In this document: positions 26,281 to 34,363 of the stretch, in pieces
How the letters are laid out: each line of letters starts with the position of its first letter
How positions within the stretch are numbered: the stretch's first letter is position 1
Source of the DNA: Trueperella abortisuis
GTDB taxonomy: Bacteria > Actinomycetota > Actinomycetes > Actinomycetales > Actinomycetaceae
Assembly (NCBI RefSeq): GCF_030811095.1
Contig: NZ_JAUSQL010000001.1
Coordinates: forward strand, 248,001 to 312,000
Length of the DNA stretch: 64,000 nucleotides
Direction of reading: 5' to 3'
Notes under the pieces: model-generated
Told to the model about the DNA's origin: nothing
Database searches by the model: none
The model's input: the letters and a program-made list of their open reading frames with translations, nothing else
Translations under genes and position numbers: made by a program

Positions 26281-27765
26281 CTATTGCTCGGGCTGGAGGT
26301 CGCCGATCCACTGGATGCCGGCGGTCAGGTCGGCGGAATAGGGCGAGCCCTCGCGGGGCGCGTGCGCGGCGGGGTTGCCGGAGCCACCGGCGTCGTGGGC
26401 GGCGTCGCGGGCGAGGCGGTGGAGCAACCAGTCGGGCATGTTATCGCCGTTGCGCGGGAAGGCCTCCACCTCGGTGTGCCACTCCTCGGCGCCCACGAGG
26501 TCGGCCCAGACGGGTTCCTGCACCGCGTTGACGTTGAGCTTGCCCTGCCCGTCCTTCGTCACGTTGATGACGGCCACGAGGAACGGGGCCTCACCCGCGA
26601 TCGCAAGGTTCTGCTTGAGGCGGCGCAGATGGTGGATGACCGCGGTGGGCAGCACGCGAAGCTGCGCGTTCTTCTCGCCCTCAAGCTTGGCGTAGCCCTC
26701 ATAGATCGCGGACTGGCCAACAAGCTGGACGCGAACCGTCTCCTCCACCCATCCGGGCGGCGCCGTCTGGGACAGGAGGGAGAGGCACTCGCGCAAGAGT
26801 ACGTTCGTGTCGGAGAAGTCGATCGCCTTGCCACGTGCGGCGATGGCGGGCCGGTTGGAGACGTCCCAGCTGACAGGGCGCGCCTCCTGGCGTTGCTGGT
26901 TCGTGAGATGGGCGGGGTCAACGAGCGCGGTGTACACGCCGGTCGACCAGCGCTGGAACTTCGCGCGCTCCAGGTACAGCGCGTCGTTGAGCGACGCCGT
27001 GACCTGGAAGAGCAGCTTGTCCTCGCTACGCACTGAGCGGACCACCCGCACCGGGATGCCGGAGACCTCCCCGGTGACGAGGTCGGCGTAGATGTCCGCG
27101 CCGTGGCCAACCGCGATGCGCTTGGCCCACATCCCCGACTCGAGCTCGGTGAAACCCTCCTCGGTGGGCGGGTTTGTGGGACTGACCATCGTCACCGCCG
27201 ACGGGCGGCCGCCGTCCAGTTCGACGTCGCACGGGACGCCACCCCAGTCGCGCTTGATCACCGGGCCGACGAACGGAGAGGGCACCGTCGCCGTGAAGGT
27301 GCCGGTGGCGACGTTCTCCCAGCCATAGGCAAGCCCGTGGTAGACGCCGCGCAGCTCCGGCTCCAAGCTGCCCGGGTGGAAGCGCCACAGGCGGGCGCCC
27401 GCCGTGAGCCGTGCCGGGTCCACGAGTAGGAGGTCCGTCTCCACCCCGCCGCCGCGGGCCACACCCGAGCCATCGAAGGGTGGATAGTCGACGACGCCGC
27501 CACGGTAGCCCTCCGGATGCAGCGGGCCGACAGCGTGGCGGTCAAAGATGAACGGATCCACGGGCACGTGCAGGATGTCGAGCGGTTCGTCCTCAGAGTA
27601 GGGCGAGCCGGGGAATCGGAGGCAGAGCAGGTCCATCAGGTCGGCGACGTCGGTGACGGAGGCCGCGGCGGCGGCGTCGACCGCGAAGCCGGAGAAGAGG
27701 TCGTAGCCCGTGTCAAGGAAGGCCTGCGCCTGCTGCGCGGTGACGGCCAGTTGGAAGGTAAGCAT
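26281..27765 (-). CDS. Uncharacterised 494-aa protein
   Basis: I do not recognise this protein. It has no signal peptide or membrane segment. It looks like a soluble, mostly beta-rich cytoplasmic protein, with a conserved-looking core VWADLVGAEEWHTEVEAF, IYEGYAKLEGEKNAQL and VIHHLRRLKQNL. The ribosome site GAAAGAG lies before ATG 27765, and TAGACT about 40 nt upstream could be a -10. It lies alone between copZ and the DedA gene on the same strand. Possible enzyme or toxin-immunity roles are not supported by any motif I can see. Confidence 0.7.
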   Translation of the reverse strand: MLTFQLAVTAQQAQAFLDTGYDLFSGFAVDAAAAASVTDVADLMDLLCLRFPGSPYSEDEPLDILHVPVDPFIFDRHAVGPLHPEGYRGGVVDYPPFDGSGVARGGGVETDLLLVDPARLTAGARLWRFHPGSLEPELRGVYHGLAYGWENVATGTFTATVPSPFVGPVIKRDWGGVPCDVELDGGRPSAVTMVSPTNPPTEEGFTELESGMWAKRIAVGHGADIYADLVTGEVSGIPVRVVRSVRSEDKLLFQVTASLNDALYLERAKFQRWSTGVYTALVDPAHLTNQQRQEARPVSWDVSNRPAIAARGKAIDFSDTNVLLRECLSLLSQTAPPGWVEETVRVQLVGQSAIYEGYAKLEGEKNAQLRVLPTAVIHHLRRLKQNLAIAGEAPFLVAVINVTKDGQGKLNVNAVQEPVWADLVGAEEWHTEVEAFPRNGDNMPDWLLHRLARDAAHDAGGSGNPAAHAPREGSPYSADLTAGIQWIGDLQPEQ

Positions 27766-27891
27766 GGGGCTCTTTCGTAGACGAGGTTGCCCCTCCAGTC
27801 TAGTGGCTCCGGGCAGGCGGCGGGGAAAACGGACGGGAGGCGGGCGCGGGAGTTGGCGTGCGGGCGCGGGAGTTGGCGCGAGACGCTGGCG

Positions 27892-28566
27892 TCAGGCCAT
27901 CCTATTCGCGCGCAACCGCTTGACCACCCACCACACGAGGAGCACCACGACTACGGCCGCCACAACGTAAGACAGGATCCCCACGTACTGCTCCACCAGG
28001 TGCCAGTTCTCACCCAACACGTAGCCCGCGCCTACCAGGGCCGTGTTCCAGATCGCGGCGCCCGCCGTCGTGAGCAGCGTAAACCACGCCAGGTTCATCT
28101 TGATGACGCCGGCCGGCAACGAAATGAGGGAGCGGAAAATCGGCAGCATGCGTCCGAAGAACACGGTGGACTGGTCGTGCTTGTGGAACCACTCCTCGGT
28201 CTTATCCACGTCCGACATCTTCACCAGGGGCAGCCAGTTGAAGATTGCGCGGGTGCGCTCGCGGCCGATGAGGCGGGCGATGGCGTACAGCGCCCACGCG
28301 CCCACGAGCGAGCCGGCCGTGGCCCAGACGATCGCGGAGACCAGGCCGAACGACGTGCCCTGCGAGGCCGTGAAACCGGCCAGCGGCAAGATGATCTCGG
28401 AGGGCAGCGGCGGGAAGAGGTTCTCCAACGCGATGAGGAAGGCCACCCCAAGACCGCCCAGAGACTCCATGATCGTGACGGCCCACGCGGCGATGCCCGT
28501 GAGCTGGTCGGCGGCGGCAGGTGCTGTGGCGGCGACGGCGGGTGCGGCGACGGTCAGTTGAATCAT
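27892..28566 (-). CDS. DedA/SNARE-associated family membrane protein
   Basis: The 224-aa protein has the DedA fold: an early LENLFPPLPSEIILPLAGF re-entrant motif, a charged loop and FFGRMLPIFRSLISLPAGVIKMN before the last helices. DedA proteins help recycle undecaprenyl phosphate or flip phospholipids and support envelope and pH homeostasis. ATG 28566 lies 4 nt after the purB stop, so it is probably co-transcribed with purB. A longer frame into purB is spurious. Confidence 0.88.
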   Translation of the reverse strand: MIQLTVAAPAVAATAPAAADQLTGIAAWAVTIMESLGGLGVAFLIALENLFPPLPSEIILPLAGFTASQGTSFGLVSAIVWATAGSLVGAWALYAIARLIGRERTRAIFNWLPLVKMSDVDKTEEWFHKHDQSTVFFGRMLPIFRSLISLPAGVIKMNLAWFTLLTTAGAAIWNTALVGAGYVLGENWHLVEQYVGILSYVVAAVVVVLLVWWVVKRLRANRMA

Positions 28567-28570
28567 GTGC

Positions 28571-29977
28571 TCAGCGTACGAGTTGGGGCGCCAGCCCCAC
28601 GTAGGAGGCAGGGGTGAGATTCGCCAAGCGCGTAGCGACGTCGTCGGGAAGGCCGAGCGAACCGATGAAGGCGCGCATCTCCTCCGCACTCACGCGGTGG
28701 CCACGGGTAAGCTCCTTGAGGCGCTCGTAGGGGTCCTGCATGCCGGTGGCGCCCGCAATCGCGGCGGCGCGCATCGCCTGCTGGATCGGCTCGCCAAGGA
28801 CCTCCCAGTGAGCGTCGAGGTCGGCGGCGAGCGCGGCGCGGTTGGCCTCCACGCCTGCCACGCCGCGGCGCAGGTTCGTGATCGCCAGCAGCGAGTGGCC
28901 GAAAGCCACCCCGACGTTGCGCAGGGTGGAGGAATCGGTCAGATCGCGCTGGAGGCGCGACGTGACGAGAGTGGCGCCGAGGGTATCCAACAGGGCGCAA
29001 GAGATCTCGAGGTTCGCCTCCGCGTTCTCGAAACGGATCGGGTTGACCTTGTGCGGCATCGTGGAGGACCCCGTAGAGCCCTGCGCCGCGAGGTTCTGTG
29101 CGAGGTAGCCCAGCGAGATGTACGTCCAAAAATCGGTGGCGAGATTGTGGGCGATCCGGTTGAAGCGGGCGACGTCGGCGAAGAGTTCGCTCATCCAGTC
29201 ATGGGACTCGATCTGGGTGGTGAGCGGGTTGAAGGTCAGCCCCAGCCCCTCGACAAACCGGCGGGCGAGGGCCGGCCAGTCCACGCCCGGCACGGAGACC
29301 GAGTGCGCGCCATAGGTGCCGGTGGCGCCGTTGAACTTGCCGAGGAATTCGGCCGCCTCGATGCGGCGGATCTGGCGGGAGAGGCGGTGGGCGAGGACGG
29401 CCACCTCCTTGCCAAGCGTGGTCGGGGAAGCCGGCTGGCCGTGCGTATGGGAAAGCATGGGGGTCTCGGCGTTCGCGCGCGCCATCTGGGAAAGATCGGC
29501 CACGAGGGCACGGGCGGCCGGCAGCCAGACGTTCGTGAGGGCCGCCTTGATGTTGAGCGCGTAGGCCAGGTTGTTAATGTCCTCCGAGGTGGCGAAGATG
29601 TGGACGATCTCGTGCATCTGGGGGAGGTGGGTGGCGGGCTCGGCAAGCGCCGCGGGCGCGGCGTCCATCTTTTCCTTGAGGAAGTACTCGACCGCCTTGA
29701 CGTCGTGGCGGGTCTCGGCCTCAATCTGCGCGAGCCGGGCGATATCGGCGTCGTCCATGTTGGTGGGGATCGCGCGCAGGTAGGCGATCTCGGCGTCGGT
29801 GAGGACGGGCGCGCCGGGGAGAACCATGTTCGTGGAGAGGAAGATCAGCCACTCGACCTCCACGTGGGCGCGGGCGCGGTTGAGGGCCTGCTCGGAGAGG
29901 TGGTCGATCAGCGGGGCGACCTCCGGCCGGTAGCGACCGTCGAGCGGACCCAGGGCGTACATGTCAGAAAAGTTCAT
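28571..29977 (-). CDS. purB: Adenylosuccinate lyase
   Basis: The 468-aa enzyme performs two fumarate-releasing steps of purine synthesis (SAICAR to AICAR, adenylosuccinate to AMP). The superfamily signature GSSTMPHKVNPIRFENAEA is intact. The active-site MLSHTHGQPASPTTLGKE and the N-terminal LGPLDGRY are also present. ATG 29977 gives the usual N-terminus. The 69-nt repeat copy B lies about 40 bp upstream, in its promoter region. Confidence 0.95.
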   Translation of the reverse strand: MNFSDMYALGPLDGRYRPEVAPLIDHLSEQALNRARAHVEVEWLIFLSTNMVLPGAPVLTDAEIAYLRAIPTNMDDADIARLAQIEAETRHDVKAVEYFLKEKMDAAPAALAEPATHLPQMHEIVHIFATSEDINNLAYALNIKAALTNVWLPAARALVADLSQMARANAETPMLSHTHGQPASPTTLGKEVAVLAHRLSRQIRRIEAAEFLGKFNGATGTYGAHSVSVPGVDWPALARRFVEGLGLTFNPLTTQIESHDWMSELFADVARFNRIAHNLATDFWTYISLGYLAQNLAAQGSTGSSTMPHKVNPIRFENAEANLEISCALLDTLGATLVTSRLQRDLTDSSTLRNVGVAFGHSLLAITNLRRGVAGVEANRAALAADLDAHWEVLGEPIQQAMRAAAIAGATGMQDPYERLKELTRGHRVSAEEMRAFIGSLGLPDDVATRLANLTPASYVGLAPQLVR

Positions 29978-30018
29978 GGTTCCATGGTGGCACATCCGCA
30001 AGCGGCGGCGTCGCCAAG

Positions 30019-30087
30019 TCCGCAAATGTAACGCTAATCCGCAACATGTGACACCAATTTCGGGCTTTTGGTGTGACATCTGCGGGG
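30019..30087. repeat. 69-nt intergenic repeat, copy B
   Basis: It is the partner of 12749-12817. Two half-units begin TCCGCAAATGTAAC and TCCGCAACATGTGAC, followed by a hairpin whose arms read ACACCAA and TTGGTGT around CGGGC. A third TCCGCA lies at 29995. It lies between purB (start side) and the end of the fructosamine kinase gene. Confidence 0.55.
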
Positions 30088-30119
30088 TGGGGCGCGAGGT
30101 GCGCGAGGTGGGCGGGAGG

Positions 30120-30980
30120 TCACAGGTAGGGGCGGGCCGTCGCCACCGTCTCCCGCCCGTAACCGCCACCGAAGAGGGCGGCGTGGACGATGAGCATGTG
30201 CAGCCGATGCAACCCGATCCTCTCCCGCCACCCCGGAGCAAGCGGCGAGGCCTCGTCGTAGCCGGCGTAAATCTCCTCCACGAACGGCGCGCCGAACACG
30301 GTCAGCTGCGCCAAGTCGGACTCGGCGTGACCGCCCTGGCACGCCGGGTCGATGAGCACGCCAACGACGCCGGCCCCTCCGGGCGCCGAATCCGCCGGGG
30401 TGGCCGGATCGACACCGCCCTCCATCGGAGAATCGGGCCGCGACCACAGCAGGTTGCCCGACCACAGGTCACCGTGAAGGAGCGCCGCGTCCGTGCGCAC
30501 CAGCCCAGGCTGGGGAGAATCGAAGACGCCGTCGCAGAGGCGGCCGGCCAGCCTCTCGATCACGGCCGCGTCCTGCGGGGTGAACGAGCCGTTGGCGAGA
30601 GCCGCGCCCACGTAGGGCAGAAGACGGTCGGCGGCGTAAAACTCGCCGAAACGCCGAGCCGGCGAACCGGGCGCGACCAGCGGCAACGGCGCCATCCCCA
30701 TCGCGCCCACCTCCCCCTCAAAGCCGTCGGGGGCCTGGCCGAACACGCGCGCCCCCTCGGCGTAGGCATGGGTGCGGGCAAGCCGGGCGCCGAACTCCCG
30801 TGCGGCGCCCGGCGTCGGCGGGGCAGGACGCAGCACATACGTCGACAGGGTGCCAGCGCCACCGGAGGCGACCCGCGCGACGGGAGCTCCGCCGTCGTGG
30901 GCGGCCTTAGCCAGCGCGGCGAGGCCGGACAGCTCGTGGGCGACGGCCCGCCTATCCCCGCGCTTAGTGTGGAGCGCCAC
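30120..30980 (-). CDS. Fructosamine kinase family protein
   Basis: The 286-aa protein is a fructosamine-3-kinase-type phosphotransferase, which phosphorylates ketoamine adducts on sugar-damaged proteins or amines. The catalytic loop LLHGDLWSGNLLW and the metal-binding VLIDPACQGGHAESDLA are intact. ELSGLAALAKAA carries the helix C region. The N-terminus is somewhat short compared with the family, so the Gly-rich nucleotide loop may be reduced. It starts 3 bp after the end of the holin-family gene, suggesting an operon. Confidence 0.86.
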   Translation of the reverse strand: MALHTKRGDRRAVAHELSGLAALAKAAHDGGAPVARVASGGAGTLSTYVLRPAPPTPGAAREFGARLARTHAYAEGARVFGQAPDGFEGEVGAMGMAPLPLVAPGSPARRFGEFYAADRLLPYVGAALANGSFTPQDAAVIERLAGRLCDGVFDSPQPGLVRTDAALLHGDLWSGNLLWSRPDSPMEGGVDPATPADSAPGGAGVVGVLIDPACQGGHAESDLAQLTVFGAPFVEEIYAGYDEASPLAPGWRERIGLHRLHMLIVHAALFGGGYGRETVATARPYL

Positions 30981-30983
30981 GGT

Positions 30984-31382
30984 TCACTCGGAGGCGGTGA
31001 CGAGAGCCGAAATCCAGTTGACCACGCCCACCACGACGCCGCCCGCGAGCGCCCAGCCGAAACCATCCACCACGAGCGATAGCTCGAAGTAGCCCGTGAT
31101 CCACGCGGTGAGCATGAGCATGAGCGCGTTGACCACCACGAAGAACAGGCCCAGCGTGACCACATAGAACGGCAACGAAATCAGCATGACGAAGGGGCGC
31201 ACAAACGTGTTCACCAGCGCTAACACCGCGCCGGCGAGGAGGAAGTAGACGACCATCCGGCCGACCGGGCCAAGACCGGCAAGCGGCCCATCCTCGGGGC
31301 CCACCAGCCGGATGCCGGGGAGAATGATCGTGGTAATCCACAGCGCGAGGCCGTTGGTCACTGTCCTGCCTAAGAAACTCAT
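30984..31382 (-). CDS. Phage-holin-family (PF04020-type) membrane protein
   Basis: The 132-aa protein has four hydrophobic helices with the family pattern LALWITTIILPGI and NTFVRPFVMLISLPFYVVTLGLFF. Such proteins are common single chromosomal genes in actinobacteria and are not lysis holins; function is unknown. TAGGAT lies 6 nt before the ATG with no ribosome site, suggesting a leaderless mRNA. It is co-directional with the fructosamine kinase gene and divergent from hisC. Confidence 0.82.
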   Translation of the reverse strand: MSFLGRTVTNGLALWITTIILPGIRLVGPEDGPLAGLGPVGRMVVYFLLAGAVLALVNTFVRPFVMLISLPFYVVTLGLFFVVVNALMLMLTAWITGYFELSLVVDGFGWALAGGVVVGVVNWISALVTASE

Positions 31383-31388
31383 GCCCCC

Positions 31389-31394
31389 ATCCTA
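31389..31394 (-). promoter_or_regulatory. Leaderless-type -10 box, holin-family gene
   Basis: TAGGAT ends 6 nt before the start codon at 31382, leaving no room for a ribosome site. It fits the TANNNT pattern of actinobacterial leaderless genes. Confidence 0.5.
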
Positions 31395-31456
31395 CGGCCG
31401 GGACGGGTGGGAAAACGGGGAGTGCGCGGCCCGCGAAATGGGTGCAAGATGGAGGT

Positions 31457-32512
31457 ATGAGTTTCTTCCGCCCCGAGATCGATCAGCTCCCCGCCTACGT
31501 GGCCGGCCGTAACCCGACCGACCCGGACGTCATCAAGGTGGCGTCCAACGAGATGCCCTTCCCCACCCTGCCCGGGGTGGAGGCGGCCCTCGGGCTACGG
31601 ATAGGGGACCTGGGCCGCTACCCGGACATGGGTGCCGCCGCCCTCAAACAGGCGGTCGCCGCCTTCCACGAGACGTCGGTGGACAACGTGGCGGTGGGCA
31701 ACGGCTCGGTGGCGCTCATCGAGAAGTTCCTCCAGGCGGTGTGCGGGGCCGGCGCCGAGGTAGTGCTACCTTGGCGTAGCTTCGAGGCCTACCCGATCGC
31801 AATCCAGGCGGCGGGCGGCGTAGCCGTCAAGGTCCCGTTGCGTGGCGGCGCGATCAACCTTCCCGCCATGCTCGACGCCGTCACCGCGCGCACCCGCGCC
31901 ATCATGATCTGCACGCCGAACAACCCCACCAGCTCGGCCCTCACCCACGACGAGCTGCACCGCTTCCTCCGCTCCGTTCCCGCCAGCATCCCCGTTCTCA
32001 TCGACGAGGCCTACGTCGACTTCGTCGAGATGGAGGATCCCGTACGCGGGGTGGAACTGGTTCGTGAGTTCCCGAACGTCGTGACGCTTCGTACCTTCTC
32101 CAAGGCGTACGGGCTGGCCGGGCTGCGGGTGGGCTACGCACTTGGCGCGACCGGCGTCGTGGCCGGCCTCGACAAGGTGGCCACCCCCTTCGGTGTGAAC
32201 GCGCTCGCCCAGGTGGCGGCTGTGGCCGCGCTCCAGCAGCGAGGCGAGGTGGAGCGCCGGGTGGGTGTCATTAAGGCTGAGCGGGCAAAGCTTGTCTCTG
32301 CGCTACGGGCTCTGGACTGGGAGGGCGGCGCGCCGCAGGGCAACTTCCTCTGGTTCGACCTCGGCGAGGACGCGGAGCGCTTCGCCGCCGCGTGCGGCAG
32401 GGAGAAGATCGTGGTGCGGACATTCCCCGACGACGGCGTGCGGGTCACGGTTGCGACGCCGGAGGCTTCCCTGCGCCTGGTCCGGGCATATCGGGCGTTC
32501 CGCGCTGCCTAA
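31457..32512 (+). CDS. hisC: Histidinol-phosphate aminotransferase
   Basis: The 351-aa PLP enzyme makes histidinol phosphate from imidazole-acetol phosphate, or acts as a related aromatic aminotransferase. Visible features are LPAYVAGR and KVASNEMPFP at the N-terminus, CTPNNPTSSAL, the DEAYVDF aspartate pair and the PLP-lysine motif TFSKAYGLAGLRVGYA. The conserved N-terminus begins at ATG 31457, though its GGAGG is unusually close; GTG 31442 is an alternative. It is not next to other his genes. Confidence 0.9.
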   Translation: MSFFRPEIDQLPAYVAGRNPTDPDVIKVASNEMPFPTLPGVEAALGLRIGDLGRYPDMGAAALKQAVAAFHETSVDNVAVGNGSVALIEKFLQAVCGAGAEVVLPWRSFEAYPIAIQAAGGVAVKVPLRGGAINLPAMLDAVTARTRAIMICTPNNPTSSALTHDELHRFLRSVPASIPVLIDEAYVDFVEMEDPVRGVELVREFPNVVTLRTFSKAYGLAGLRVGYALGATGVVAGLDKVATPFGVNALAQVAAVAALQQRGEVERRVGVIKAERAKLVSALRALDWEGGAPQGNFLWFDLGEDAERFAAACGREKIVVRTFPDDGVRVTVATPEASLRLVRAYRAFRAA

Positions 32513-32522
32513 TCGCGCTTCC

Positions 32523-32548
32523 CCGGGCCCACACCGGTCAGGGCCCGG
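32523..32548 (+). terminator. Hairpin after hisC
   Basis: CCGGGCCC (32523-32530) pairs with GGGCCCGG (32541-32548), starting about 10 bp after the hisC stop. There is no T-run. Confidence 0.5.
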
Positions 32549-32629
32549 TGCCCTCACCCTGCTCGAGCCCGACATAACTCAGGAATCTGAGGCCTACCAG
32601 GCGCGTATAGCGATCGGTAGTCGGTATAT

Positions 32630-32677
32630 TCAAGTGAAGTGTCGGCAGGTGGGTCAAATCCTCAAGTGAAGTGTCGG
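32630..32677. repeat. 16-bp direct repeat pair
   Basis: TCAAGTGAAGTGTCGG occurs at 32630-32645 and again at 32662-32677, with starts 32 nt apart, in the gap between hisC and the YwiC-like gene. It may be a remnant of an insertion-sequence end or a tandem operator; no nearby gene decides it. Confidence 0.5.
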
Positions 32678-32697
32678 GGCAGGCCCGTGCCGAGCGG

Positions 32698-33576
32698 TCA
32701 CAGGAACACCAGGAACAGCGCTACCGAGATGGCGACCTCGCCCAGCCCGATGGCGATCGGAGGCAACCAGCCGCGGTGGTAACCCCACGCGGGCACGGCC
32801 ACCGCGCGGATCGCGATGAGCCCACACAGCCACGGCAGTGCCAGCGGCAACCGCAGGTGCGCGTTGAGGACCAGCACCCCGATCAGCCCCGCCCCGTGGA
32901 AGAGGAGGGAGGCGAGGAACCAGGCCCAGTCGCCGCGCTCGCGGATGTTGGTCTTGACGTAGAAGATCGTGCCCAGGAAGTACCAGCCCACCACGGCCGT
33001 GACGATCCAAATCCAGGCCCATCCCGTCACTGAGCCGTCCGGGGAGGAACCGGGGAGGGCGGCGAGGTCATGGGTGGCGAGGTCATAGGCGACGGGCAGG
33101 GTAAGGGTGGCGGCGGTGACGGTGGCCGCGTCGTTGAGGAAGGAGCGTTCCTTGCGGCGGGCGTAGCACCAGGCCGAGACCACGACGAGCGGGGCGAAGG
33201 CGAACGCCCAGCGCACCAGGAATGGGGCCACCACGAGCAGTGCAACGCCGAGCGGAGCCGCGATCGCCGTGTAGGTCAGCGCTGGCCGCACGAAACGGGA
33301 GCGTCCGGAGCGCCTCCCCCCGGAGCCCCCGGAGCGTCGGCGCTCGCAGGACGTGCGGCGCGGTTGGCGCGATGTAGAGCGACCGGCCGGCCGGGCAGAA
33401 CGCAGCCATTGCCCGATGGCGTAGAAGGCGAAGTAGCCCACCCACCAAGTGCCGAGCAGGAGGAGGTGGGCCGGGACGAAGCCGCCGAGCGCGATCCCGA
33501 GCAGGATGGGAATGGTGACCATCGCCCACGCGCCGTGATAGCGCGGGACCCAGCCGGGTGGGAGCTTGCGGCTCAT
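32698..33576 (-). CDS. YwiC-like membrane protein
   Basis: The 292-aa protein has about eight hydrophobic segments. It opens with WVPRYHGAWAMVTIPILLG, the start typical of the YwiC-like family, and has GTIFYVKTNIRERGD later. Function is not established. An Arg/Ser-rich loop of about 40 residues near 60-100 is unusual and low in complexity. A GGAG ribosome site precedes the ATG. It is followed on the same strand by no linked gene and preceded by the 200-aa secreted-domain gene. Confidence 0.82.
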   Translation of the reverse strand: MSRKLPPGWVPRYHGAWAMVTIPILLGIALGGFVPAHLLLLGTWWVGYFAFYAIGQWLRSARPAGRSTSRQPRRTSCERRRSGGSGGRRSGRSRFVRPALTYTAIAAPLGVALLVVAPFLVRWAFAFAPLVVVSAWCYARRKERSFLNDAATVTAATLTLPVAYDLATHDLAALPGSSPDGSVTGWAWIWIVTAVVGWYFLGTIFYVKTNIRERGDWAWFLASLLFHGAGLIGVLVLNAHLRLPLALPWLCGLIAIRAVAVPAWGYHRGWLPPIAIGLGEVAISVALFLVFL

Positions 33577-33605
33577 GATCAGACTCCGAAGATCGCGGGT
33601 ATGTG

Positions 33606-33635
33606 TGGCGTTTACTGGTGTTTAGTGGCGTTTAG
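33606..33635. repeat. Three tandem 10-bp units
   Basis: TGGCGTTTAC, TGGTGTTTAG and TGGCGTTTAG follow one another directly, reaching the stop codon of the minus-strand gene at 33632. Probably a local slippage product. Confidence 0.5.
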
Positions 33636-34234
33636 AAGATCCGGTCGGCCGCGCGCTTGAGCTCAAACCCGTGCCCGGACATGACGGACCAGCAGGTCAC
33701 CCCGTCATTCTCGAGTGTGCAGGCGAATCCGTTGAGGGAGACGGCGGTGCCGTAGTCGTAGACGTCAGAGACGCTGACGGCGTATTGGCAGTCGGCGTTG
33801 ACGGCGCGCTCAGTTCCGACGACGTACGTGGCAGTCAGCCCCTCGCACTGGCCGGGGGAGGGGTAGTCGTAGGTGTAGATGGAGCACTCGACGTTGTCGG
33901 AGTTGATGCGGCAGTGGATGTTCTCGGCGGGGGTGGTGAATGAGGCGGCCTCGATGGCGCCGCTGGGGGCGGGCCGCATCGGCGTGGGCTCGGGCGTGGG
34001 CGTGGCCACGGTGGCCTCGGCGGTTTTGGGCGCGGCCTGGCTGGGGGCGGCCTGCGCGGTGGGGGCGGCGGTGGCCGACGTCGTCGGGCTGGTGGCGAGG
34101 TCGCGCCCGGAGGCGATGAGCCGCTGGAAGACGATGACAAGGATGACGACGAAGAGTAGGGCCGCGGCGCCGATGAGGAAGTAGAGGGGGCCGCGGCTTT
34201 CGCGTTGCGGCGGGCTGGCGTGGGGGTGGCTCAT
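33632..34234 (-). CDS. Membrane-anchored protein with extracellular Cys-containing domain
   Basis: The 200-aa protein has one helix at about residues 16-38, a Thr/Ala/Pro-rich linker to about 95 and a C-terminal domain of about 100 residues with five Cys (IHCRINSD, VECSIY, GQCEG, ADCQYAV, FACTLENDGVTCW contain them). The arrangement indicates a type II membrane protein with a disulfide-bonded domain outside the cell. I do not recognise a function. AAGGAGG before the ATG is a strong ribosome site. It is divergent from the moxR operon. Confidence 0.75.
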   Translation of the reverse strand: MSHPHASPPQRESRGPLYFLIGAAALLFVVILVIVFQRLIASGRDLATSPTTSATAAPTAQAAPSQAAPKTAEATVATPTPEPTPMRPAPSGAIEAASFTTPAENIHCRINSDNVECSIYTYDYPSPGQCEGLTATYVVGTERAVNADCQYAVSVSDVYDYGTAVSLNGFACTLENDGVTCWSVMSGHGFELKRAADRIF

Positions 34235-34285
34235 GAATCCTCCTTGAGTATCACGCCCATCTTAAAGGATGTCGGAGGCCCTGTG

Positions 34286-34363
34286 TAGGCTGGAAACATG
34301 CGCGCGCGGGCCGATCCGCGCGCCGATGGGAGGGCTGATGGCACTGGCAAACGGGCAGATTAA
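34286..34363 (+). promoter_or_regulatory. Leaderless-type promoter with short upstream ORF before moxR
   Basis: TAGGCT (34286-34291) is 6 nt before ATG 34298, which opens a 21-codon frame ending at TAA 34361-34363. That frame overlaps the moxR start (34338) out of frame. It may be a translated leader coupling into moxR; coding value is unproven. Confidence 0.35.

Noticed and set aside
30984-31382. Holin-family gene as sign of a prophage
   Set aside because: No other phage gene is nearby; this family is a common lone chromosomal membrane protein.
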